13,559 nt of DNA from Paracoccaceae bacterium (GTDB lineage: Bacteria; Pseudomonadota; Alphaproteobacteria; Rhodobacterales; Rhodobacteraceae): assembly GCA_018222665.1 (NCBI GenBank), contig JAAEZW010000023.1, forward strand, positions 1 through 13,559, written 5' to 3'. The notes beneath the pieces were generated by a model. It was given only the letters and a program-made list of their open reading frames with translations. It did no database searches and was not told the DNA's origin. Position 1 is the stretch's first letter. Each line of letters opens with the position of its first letter. Positions 7,746 through 13,559 of this stretch are shown in pieces. Both the position numbers and the translations under genes were made by a program.

Positions 7746-8533
7746 ATCGACGCTACGCCCAAACCGCAGCGGTGCTGGCCAATATTCAACCAATCCAATG
7801 CTGACCGCACTTCTGGGCGGAAATAAGCAATCATGCGGCCCTCTGGCTGCGCTGTGGCCTTGGACGCCCACGGCGCGACCCCATGCAAACACATCGGATG
7901 AAGGACATAGGCCTCGCCCACATTCGCATGCACTTCGACTCGGTTACAGGTGTTAAACACATGTTTGCGTACCTCTTTATACAGATCTGTGATATCCGTT
8001 TCGCGGATTTGGGCGTCGGTTAGGCCTTCAAATGCATCCTGAAACGCGTCTTGCATAATCTGATGTGATCCTTCCCAAACCACCATCGGGCTGGCCCCTG
8101 CATCAAAATCATTCAGCGGCATGCCCAAAATATAGGCGTGGGGTTCGCGGACAAAGCGCCGCTTGGGCGATCCAATGCCCAATATCCCGTCCACATGGGC
8201 CGCATCCCGATTTTTGCGAAACTGAAACGCGGCGTCGCTTTCGCCTTCGCGCGGTTTTGGATAACCGGGATAGGTGATGGACACCTGCGCCTTATGATAG
8301 GGGCCGGGACACAGGCTGCGCAGACGCGCGGGAAATTCCACACCTGGCAAATTTCCGTTTGCTGCATTTGGCAATGCATCAACCCCGACAAACCATGTGC
8401 TTTCACAGACCAGCCAATTTGCGCGCATTTGGGGGTCTTGGGCTACGCCAATCGCGATTTGACGCGCGCGTTTCGCCCATTGGGCCAGGCGCGGATCATA
8501 GGCGACGCGCCGCCATCCTGTGGACCCAAACAT
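7694..8533 (-). CDS. Putative phytanoyl-CoA dioxygenase (PhyH)-like 2-oxoglutarate/Fe(II) oxygenase
   Basis: A 279-residue protein with the marks of a double-stranded beta-helix Fe(II)/2-oxoglutarate oxygenase. His113-x-Asp115 (AHVDG) and a distal His217 (CLHGVAPW) would hold iron. Arg233 (GRMIAYFRPE), 16 residues later, would bind 2-oxoglutarate. A strongly conserved-looking segment ILGMPLNDFDAGASPMVVW lies between them (135-153). No signal peptide or membrane helix is seen. Substrate unknown: the PhyH family includes ectoine hydroxylase and many uncharacterised enzymes. The ATG at 8533 is 4 bases past the exporter's stop, so the two are co-transcribed; the frame extends upstream only inside that gene. 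The last 17 or so residues are antisense to the DUF1289 gene and rich in Arg/Pro, so the natural C-terminus may be uncertain. Confidence 0.72.
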   Translation of the reverse strand: MFGSTGWRRVAYDPRLAQWAKRARQIAIGVAQDPQMRANWLVCESTWFVGVDALPNAANGNLPGVEFPARLRSLCPGPYHKAQVSITYPGYPKPREGESDAAFQFRKNRDAAHVDGILGIGSPKRRFVREPHAYILGMPLNDFDAGASPMVVWEGSHQIMQDAFQDAFEGLTDAQIRETDITDLYKEVRKHVFNTCNRVEVHANVGEAYVLHPMCLHGVAPWASKATAQPEGRMIAYFRPEVRSALDWLNIGQHRCGLGVASIYLRFKRAARPPRRTLS

Positions 8534-8537
8534 CGCG

Positions 8538-9344
8538 TTAATATCCCATGGCCTTGCGCAACATATTGGCCGCGACAAAGACCAAGAATATCGCAAAAAA
8601 TCGCTTCAACTTTGCTGCCTCCATCTTATGCGCAAGGGCCACACCCAAAGGCGTTGTCACAAGTGTCATTGCAATAATAAGACCAAAGGCCGCCAAATTA
8701 ACGGCCCCCACTGTCATAGGGGGACGCAGCATGGGATCAAGCGAGACAAAGAAAAACCCCAAAACGGACGGGACCGCAATCAGCAATCCAAACCCCGAGG
8801 ATGTCGCAACCGCCCGATGGATTGTCATGCCGTGCAATGTCATGGTCGGCACACCCAGTGATCCGCCACCAATACCCATCAGCACAGAAAAGAAGCCCAC
8901 AAGTGGCGCATAAATCGCGCGTCGTACTCCCGTTGGCATATCATCCGCAACGCGCCATTCGGTTTTGCCAAAGGCCATATAAAGGCCAATACACATCCCC
9001 AAACCGCCAAATATCCATTGCAAAGTGGAAGAGCGTAATTGCGCCGCAAAGGCTACAGAAACCAATGCGCCAATCATGATGCCCGGAGCCCATGTGCGCA
9101 GAACATCCCTATCCACGCCACCGCGTTTGTTATGGGCGCTGAGCGAACGCAAAGATGTCACTACAATCGTGGCAAGCGATGTAGCAAGGCAAATTTGCAT
9201 CAAATCCTGATGCGTATAGCCCAAGGTGGTAAAGGCATAATAAAACGCAGGCACCAAAATCATGCCGCCCCCGACACCGAAAAGCCCCGCAATGACGCCC
9301 GCAACCGCGCCCACAATTGCCAAGGCAATCACCATTTCGATCAT
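8538..9344 (-). CDS. TauE/SafE (TSUP) family membrane transporter, putative sulfite/organic anion exporter
   Basis: A 268-residue polytopic membrane protein. The two glycine-rich repeat motifs of the TSUP family are present, GLFGVGGGMILVPAF (20-34) in the N-terminal half and GIGGGSLGVPTMTLHG (157-172) in the C-terminal half. About eight hydrophobic segments are visible. Family members export sulfite, sulfoacetate or other small anions, or act in sulfur uptake; the substrate here cannot be read from sequence. AAGGGAG (9353-9359) lies 8 bases before the ATG. It follows kdsA after 69 bases (9345-9413), where only a weak 6-bp AT-rich hairpin (9380-9398) is seen, so read-through from the kds genes is possible. 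The oxygenase gene follows 4 bases after its stop. Confidence 0.88.
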   Translation of the reverse strand: MIEMVIALAIVGAVAGVIAGLFGVGGGMILVPAFYYAFTTLGYTHQDLMQICLATSLATIVVTSLRSLSAHNKRGGVDRDVLRTWAPGIMIGALVSVAFAAQLRSSTLQWIFGGLGMCIGLYMAFGKTEWRVADDMPTGVRRAIYAPLVGFFSVLMGIGGGSLGVPTMTLHGMTIHRAVATSSGFGLLIAVPSVLGFFFVSLDPMLRPPMTVGAVNLAAFGLIIAMTLVTTPLGVALAHKMEAAKLKRFFAIFLVFVAANMLRKAMGY

Positions 9345-9413
9345 TGCGAAATCTCCCTTCCTGTCCCCATGCAGTTAAGGAACAATCCACTGTTGTTCAA
9401 TAATGTTTTGGGG

Positions 9414-10244
9414 CTATCGCCCTTTTCGCAGTGCATCGAAATCACGCAGTTGTGCGATCAATGCGGGCATGTCGCCAATCTGGATCATATTGGGTCCATC
9501 ACAGGGCGCATTGTCAGGATCCTGATGGGTTTCAATGAACAAACCGGCCACACCAACCGCGCAGGCCGCGCGTGCAAGGGCGGCGACAAATTTGCGTTCG
9601 CCCCCCGATGAATTGCCCCGCCCACCCGGTTGTTGCACCGAATGTGTTGCATCAAAAATCACAGGATATCCCGTTTCGCCCATGGTTTCCAACCCACGGA
9701 AATCATTGACTAATGTATTATAGCCAAAGGATGTGCCGCGTTCGCACAGCATGATCTGGGTATTCCCCGTGCTGGCAATTTTTTCAGCGACGTTGTGCAT
9801 TTCCCATGGGGCCAAAAACTGACCCTTTTTCACATTGATCGGCTTGCCCGTATTCCCCGCCGCCAACAACAAATCCGTTTGACGCGACAGGAATGCAGGA
9901 ATTTGGATAATATCCACCACCTCGGCTGCGGGGGCGCAATGGCTGACTTCATGAACGTCTGTAATGACAGGACAGCCGAAGGTGTCGCGCACCTCGCCCA
10001 AAATGCGCAGGCCTTCGTCCATGCCGATACCACGAGCCGATGTGATTGAGGATCTGTTCGCCTTATCATAGCTGGTTTTAAAGACAAATTTTGATCCCGT
10101 AGGCGCACAGGCATTTGCCACACGTTCGGCCATCATCATGGCGTGATCGCGGTTTTCCAACTGACACGGCCCCATGATGAAGGCAATCGGATTGTCCCCG
10201 CCAAAGAGTACATCCCCAACCATCACTGTTTTTTGCGTGTTCAT
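9414..10244 (-). CDS. kdsA: 3-deoxy-8-phosphooctulonate synthase (KDO-8-P synthase), metal-dependent class
   Basis: A 276-residue enzyme that condenses arabinose 5-phosphate with phosphoenolpyruvate to KDO 8-phosphate for LPS or capsule. Family motifs include FKTSYDKANRSS (55-66), DIIQIPAFLSRQTDLL (111-126), NVKKGQFLAPWE (137-148) and DATHSVQ (198-204). Cys27 in GPCQLE replaces the asparagine of the metal-independent E. coli type. Cys27, His201, Glu238 and Asp249 have exactly the spacing (174, 37, 11) of the metal ligands Cys11, His185, Glu222 and Asp233 of the Aquifex enzyme, so this is a metal-requiring enzyme. AAGGAG at 10255-10260 precedes the ATG, which overlaps the kdsB stop by 4 bases. 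Confidence 0.97.
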   Translation of the reverse strand: MNTQKTVMVGDVLFGGDNPIAFIMGPCQLENRDHAMMMAERVANACAPTGSKFVFKTSYDKANRSSITSARGIGMDEGLRILGEVRDTFGCPVITDVHEVSHCAPAAEVVDIIQIPAFLSRQTDLLLAAGNTGKPINVKKGQFLAPWEMHNVAEKIASTGNTQIMLCERGTSFGYNTLVNDFRGLETMGETGYPVIFDATHSVQQPGGRGNSSGGERKFVAALARAACAVGVAGLFIETHQDPDNAPCDGPNMIQIGDMPALIAQLRDFDALRKGR

Positions 10245-11032
10245 TGTTCAATCACTCCTTCGATACGCGCCACGTCTTCGGGGTTGTTTAATTCCCAAAA
10301 GACGCGGCCGCGCCCCTCAACCTCGACACATTTTACGATTTCGCCGTTTTCCAAAAACCGCAACTGCTCCAACCCTTCCAGGCGTTCCAGCGACCCCTCA
10401 GGCCACGACATATATGCGCTTAGCGCTGCGGGGCGATAGGCGTAGACCCCAACATGGTGGAACACCGGCAATTCCGCATCCGCAGGCCATTTGTCGATAT
10501 CCATAAAGGGCACCACCTCTTTGGAGAAATAAAGGGCGTGGTTGTTTTTATCAAAAATCGCTGTTGTTCCCCCCACCCGACCTTCTCGGCGGTCGGTGGT
10601 AAAATGGCCGTATGTAACCCGATCAAGGCGCAGCACCGGGGTGGCCATTTGCGCTGTCTCATCCTGTTTCATGGCGGCGATCAAATCCTCGACAAACCAA
10701 TGGGGTGTCAGGGGGGCATCGCCCTGTAAATTCACAATCAAATCCGCGTCTAGGGTCGCATTTGCCAGCGCCTCGGCGCAACGTTCGGTGCCATTGCGGC
10801 AGGTTTCAGATGTCATGATAATATCCGCCCCAAATGCCTGTGCGGCGTCACGAATGCGCACATCATCAGTGGCCACATAAACCGCATCGACACCCGTAAC
10901 ACGACAGGCCGCCTCCCAGCTTAGCTGGATCAGGGATTTGCGCGCCCCATCAGGCAGGGTAATTTCCACCAATGGTTTTCCTGGATACCGGGTTGAGGCA
11001 TAGCGGGCGGGAATAATGATAACGGTTTTCAA
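10241..11032 (-). CDS. kdsB: 3-deoxy-manno-octulosonate cytidylyltransferase (CMP-KDO synthetase), divergent
   Basis: A 263-residue nucleotidyltransferase that activates KDO with CTP to CMP-KDO in the cytoplasm. The N-terminal IIIPARYASTRYPGKPL (5-21) and SLERLEGLEQLRFLENG (214-230) are clear KdsB signatures. Two motifs differ from the E. coli enzyme as I recall it: the metal-binding QGDEP is QGDAP (103-107), and the C-terminal VDTPEDLE is LNNPEDVA (248-255), placing Asn where a metal-binding Asp is usual. The start is a TTG overlapping the kdsD stop (TTGA). No ATG or GTG is in frame near it, and the family motif begins a few residues later, so TTG is credible. Other ulosonic acids as substrate cannot be excluded. 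Confidence 0.93.
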   Translation of the reverse strand: MKTVIIIPARYASTRYPGKPLVEITLPDGARKSLIQLSWEAACRVTGVDAVYVATDDVRIRDAAQAFGADIIMTSETCRNGTERCAEALANATLDADLIVNLQGDAPLTPHWFVEDLIAAMKQDETAQMATPVLRLDRVTYGHFTTDRREGRVGGTTAIFDKNNHALYFSKEVVPFMDIDKWPADAELPVFHHVGVYAYRPAALSAYMSWPEGSLERLEGLEQLRFLENGEIVKCVEVEGRGRVFWELNNPEDVARIEGVIEQ

Positions 11033-11985
11033 GCAACACCTGCGCGCAATAGATCGTGGATATGAAGGATGCCAATGGGCATGTTGTTTTGATCCACCGC
11101 CAATAACACACTGATTTTTCTTGTATTCATAATGTTCAACGCTTCGGCTGCGAACATATTTGGCGTGACTGTCACGGGGTTTTGCCCCGCAATATCCCCC
11201 GCCGTTGCCTGCATTAAGGTATCCATATGGCGACGCAAGTCGCCATCGGTGACAACACCCAACAATGCACCCTCTTGGATTACAACGGCAATGCCAAACC
11301 CCTTGGATGTCATCGTGATGAGGGCGTCTTGCATAGAGGTTTTATGATCAACGATAGGCAGCGCATCGCCACGGTGCATCAGCTGCGCAACCGTTGCCAT
11401 TTGCGCCCCAAGTTTGCCGCCCGGGTGGAACACCTTGAAATCTTCGGGTTGAAAATCGCGCCGCTCCATAAGCGCAACGGCTAGTGCATCACCCAAGGCC
11501 AACGTCAGTGTGGTGGATGTGGTCGGCGCCATGCCAATGGAACAGGCCTCGGGCGCCTGCGTCAGGATCAGTTTATAATCGGCCGCCTGCATCAGCGTGC
11601 TATTGGGCTTTGATGAAATCGCGGCCATCGGAATGCCAAAACGACGCGTATGGGCGACAATATCACGAAGTTCGGATGTTTCCCCCGAATTGGAAATCAG
11701 CAAACAAAAATCTGCCGCTGTCACCATGCCCAAATCACCATGGCTCGCCTCTGTTGCATGAACGAAACTGGCGGGTGTGCCTGTACTGGCCAAAGTTGCG
11801 GCAATTTTATTGCCGATATGTCCCGATTTACCGACGCCTGATACAATCACACGGCCCTTGGTTTGCAAAACCGCCTCAACCGCGCCTACAAAATCACTGG
11901 GCAAATCCCCCGCCATTTGACGCAGCGCATCCGCTTCAATCGAAATCACTCGTGAAGCAATTGCATTTATATCATCTTGGGTCAT
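11029..11985 (-). CDS. kdsD: Arabinose-5-phosphate isomerase (KdsD/KpsF family)
   Basis: A 318-residue isomerase converting ribulose 5-phosphate to arabinose 5-phosphate, the first step toward KDO. An N-terminal SIS sugar-isomerase domain spans about 40-175, with SGVGKSGHIGNKIAATLAS (49-67), HATEASHGDLG (76-86) and ISNSGETSE (97-105). Two CBS repeats follow (about 200-258 and 265-315; VVTDGDLRR at 244-252). His82 and His187 fit known active-site histidines. The ATG at 11985 is preferred because GGCG-type purines precede it at about 8 bases; an upstream TTG at 12012 would add 9 residues. It leads kdsD-kdsB-kdsA, each joined by a 4-base overlap. No clear promoter is seen in 11986-12108. Confidence 0.95.
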   Translation of the reverse strand: MTQDDINAIASRVISIEADALRQMAGDLPSDFVGAVEAVLQTKGRVIVSGVGKSGHIGNKIAATLASTGTPASFVHATEASHGDLGMVTAADFCLLISNSGETSELRDIVAHTRRFGIPMAAISSKPNSTLMQAADYKLILTQAPEACSIGMAPTTSTTLTLALGDALAVALMERRDFQPEDFKVFHPGGKLGAQMATVAQLMHRGDALPIVDHKTSMQDALITMTSKGFGIAVVIQEGALLGVVTDGDLRRHMDTLMQATAGDIAGQNPVTVTPNMFAAEALNIMNTRKISVLLAVDQNNMPIGILHIHDLLRAGVA

Positions 11986-12108
11986 ATCTACGCCTTGAGC
12001 TACGCTTCGCAAGTCAAATACGCGGAAATAGTCTTCGAAAGCAACTGCTATCCGACGAAATATTGGTTATTCAATAAACACAATACGCAGACGCGTCGTT
12101 TGAAAATC
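11986..12108. other. AT-rich spacer between dctM and kdsD
   Basis: This 123-base gap should contain the kdsD promoter, but I find only weak -35/-10 matches. The 8-bp palindrome GACGCGTC lies at about 12090-12097, with no T tract, so it is not a convincing terminator for dctM. No small ORF with a ribosome site stands out. Confidence 0.5.
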
Positions 12109-13509
12109 CTATACCTGCGACGGCAGCCACAACACGATTTGAGGGAATGCTACCAAACCTGCGATAGTTAGCGCATCCGCAATAAAAAATGGAGTAACTC
12201 CCTTGAACACATCTTGAACCGACAAATCGTCACGTACACCCGCAACCACAAAGCAGTTGAGGCCGATCGGAGGCGTGATCAAGCAAAACTCAGCCATTTT
12301 TACAACCAGGATCCCAAACCATATAGCGCACATTTCACCTGACATTCCGAATGCACTTTCCGCTGCGCTTACATCTTCACCACCATTGAGTGCCATCACG
12401 GCAGGATACACAACTGGCAGCGTCAGCAACAACATCCCAATTGCATCCATAAACATACCCAAGACTGCATAAGCTAATAGGATACACACCAATATGAGCA
12501 GCGGTGATGCATTCAGGCTTGTGATCCAATCCGAAAATGCTCCGGGCAAATCCGCAAAACCTAGGAACCGCACAAAGATCAGTACGCCCCAAATGATCGT
12601 AAAGATCATGACGGTAAGCTTTGCGGTTTCTATCAGAGCGTCCTTGAATTCGTTAAGACGCATTTTTCGCCACATTGCCATGCAGAAAACTATAAATGCA
12701 CCAATGGCTCCGCCTTCTGTAGGTGTACCCCATGCATCTTCTCCAAAGGGGTTGTAAACGAAACAAATAATAATAAGTATCACGGCAACGATAGGTAGCG
12801 CCCCAGGCAAAGATTCTAATCTCTGTTTCCATGTAAACCCAGTTACGGGGGGGCCTACTGATTTAAAAATAACCGCCATCCCTATAATTAATAAAGCGTA
12901 AACAACTGCAGAGAATGCACCAGGAATAAACCCTGCAAGTAATAGCTTTCCGACGTTCTGTTCAACAATAATGGCATATATGACCAATATAGCGGACGGT
13001 GGAATTAGTGATGCTAAAGTCCCACCAGCGGCCACAACTCCAGCAGCAAATTGCTTGCGGTAACCAACTTTGAGCATCTCAGGAATAGCGATACGAGCGA
13101 ACACTGCAGCTGTCGCAACTGACGCACCGGAAACAGCTGCAAAGCCCGCCGTAGCGAACACGGTTGAAACGGCTAAGCCACCCGGCAACCAAGCGATCCA
13201 GCGTTTTGCAGCCTCAAACAATGACTGTGTCAAACCTGCATAATAAGCAAGGTAACCAATCAAAATAAATGTCGGGATTAAGCTAAGTTCATGGCTGGCA
13301 ACTTTTGAATGTGGGACTTGACCAGCTTGTTTCACGGCAACAGTAAGCGCCCACCCAAATTTCTCAGGGTCAAAGTCTTTTTTAGCCCAAAATATTAACA
13401 CCAGGCCAACTACCCCGGCTAAGGCAGCTGCAAAAGCCACTCTCATGCCTGCAACGACAAGCACTAGCAGCCCAGCGGTGACCCAAAGCCCAATTTCTAT
13501 TTGTTCCAT
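12109..13509 (-). CDS. dctM: TRAP transporter large permease, DctM family
   Basis: A 466-residue inner-membrane protein with about a dozen hydrophobic segments. TRAP large permeases couple sodium-driven uptake of organic acids or related solutes to a periplasmic binding protein. Recognised motifs are ELSLIPTFILIG (about 74-85), FAAVSGASVATAAVFARIA (about 123-141), GTLASLIPPSAILVIYA (about 163-179), MFMDAIGMLLLTLPVVYP (about 351-368) and a C-terminal LITPPIGLNCFV. It is somewhat longer than usual, with a loop rich in charged residues before ELSLIP. Its ATG shares one base with the upstream gene's stop (TAATG), and AGGGA lies upstream. The solute cannot be predicted, since the binding protein is outside the window. 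Sampled stretches look near 40-45% GC, lower than the other genes. Confidence 0.95.
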   Translation of the reverse strand: MEQIEIGLWVTAGLLVLVVAGMRVAFAAALAGVVGLVLIFWAKKDFDPEKFGWALTVAVKQAGQVPHSKVASHELSLIPTFILIGYLAYYAGLTQSLFEAAKRWIAWLPGGLAVSTVFATAGFAAVSGASVATAAVFARIAIPEMLKVGYRKQFAAGVVAAGGTLASLIPPSAILVIYAIIVEQNVGKLLLAGFIPGAFSAVVYALLIIGMAVIFKSVGPPVTGFTWKQRLESLPGALPIVAVILIIICFVYNPFGEDAWGTPTEGGAIGAFIVFCMAMWRKMRLNEFKDALIETAKLTVMIFTIIWGVLIFVRFLGFADLPGAFSDWITSLNASPLLILVCILLAYAVLGMFMDAIGMLLLTLPVVYPAVMALNGGEDVSAAESAFGMSGEMCAIWFGILVVKMAEFCLITPPIGLNCFVVAGVRDDLSVQDVFKGVTPFFIADALTIAGLVAFPQIVLWLPSQV

Positions 13510-13559
13510 TAGCGTTCCCTAGATCCAACGGCTTTTGCTTCTGCGGCCGCTTGTGAAGC
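13509..13559 (-). CDS. C-terminal end of an upstream gene, probably TRAP small permease (DctQ family)
   Basis: Only the last 16 codons and the TAA are in the window. The tail is Ala-, Lys- and Arg-rich and polar, consistent with the cytoplasmic tail of a small permease. The identity is inferred solely from the TAATG coupling to dctM, since small and large permease genes usually sit in that order. The peptide itself has no diagnostic motif. Confidence 0.5.
   Translation of the reverse strand, partial: ASQAAAEAKAVGSRER

Noticed and set aside
8138..8677. Plus-strand frame of 179 codons spanning the oxygenase/exporter junction
   Set aside because: Antisense to two recognisable genes; the product shows no domain features.
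9380..9398. Hairpin between kdsA and the exporter gene as a terminator
   Set aside because: Only a 6-bp AT-rich stem with no T tract; too weak to call.
11484..12077. Plus-strand frame of 197 codons over kdsD and the spacer
   Set aside because: Mostly antisense to kdsD; composition unlike a real protein, and no start signals.
12061..12084. AT-rich stretch (TTATTGAATAACCAATA on the minus strand) as the kdsD promoter
   Set aside because: No -35/-10 pair with acceptable match and spacing; left uncalled.

Overview
The window looks like ordinary chromosome from an alphaproteobacterium of the Rhodobacteraceae/Roseobacter type. The basis is gene content: a heterotetrameric sarcosine oxidase operon (soxBDAG), a ccmI-ruvX-DUF1289 run, a kdsD-kdsB-kdsA cluster for KDO made on a Cys-type KdsA, and a TRAP transporter large permease. 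Base composition is moderate. No genus can be named from the sequence alone. Coding density is very high, with many 1-4 base overlaps, and no stretch longer than about 180 bases lacks a gene. I see no tRNA, rRNA, CRISPR array, insertion sequence or phage gene.

Layout, left to right. Positions 1-325 (minus) hold the 5' part of phnM (C-P lyase pathway), cut by the window edge; a sigma70-like promoter and a strong intrinsic terminator separate it from the next operon. Positions 499-5646 (minus) are soxB-soxD-soxA-soxG, tightly coupled, which demethylate sarcosine to glycine and pass the C1 unit to tetrahydrofolate. A 176-base divergent region (5647-5822) separates soxB from ccmI. Positions 5823-7745 (plus) hold ccmI (cytochrome c maturation), ruvX (Holliday junction resolvase / rRNA-processing nuclease family) and a small DUF1289 protein. 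Positions 7694-11985 (minus) hold, in transcription order, kdsD, kdsB and kdsA (CMP-KDO synthesis), then a TauE/SafE-type exporter and a PhyH-like 2-oxoglutarate/Fe(II) oxygenase. The oxygenase overlaps the DUF1289 gene tail-to-tail by 52 bases. Positions 12109-13559 (minus) hold a DctM-type TRAP large permease and the last 16 codons of its upstream neighbour, probably the small permease. This end is visibly more AT-rich.

How the parts work together: the sox genes form one enzyme plus its folate-dependent C1 capture. The kds genes supply activated KDO for LPS or capsule, but the KDO-8-phosphate phosphatase (kdsC) is not in the window. The exporter and oxygenase form a two-gene unit of unknown substrate.

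I did not find a convincing undescribed system. The points most worth a second look are the exporter/oxygenase pair, the motif changes in KdsB, and the sox-phnM adjacency (sarcosine is a known C-P lyase product of glyphosate-type phosphonates).
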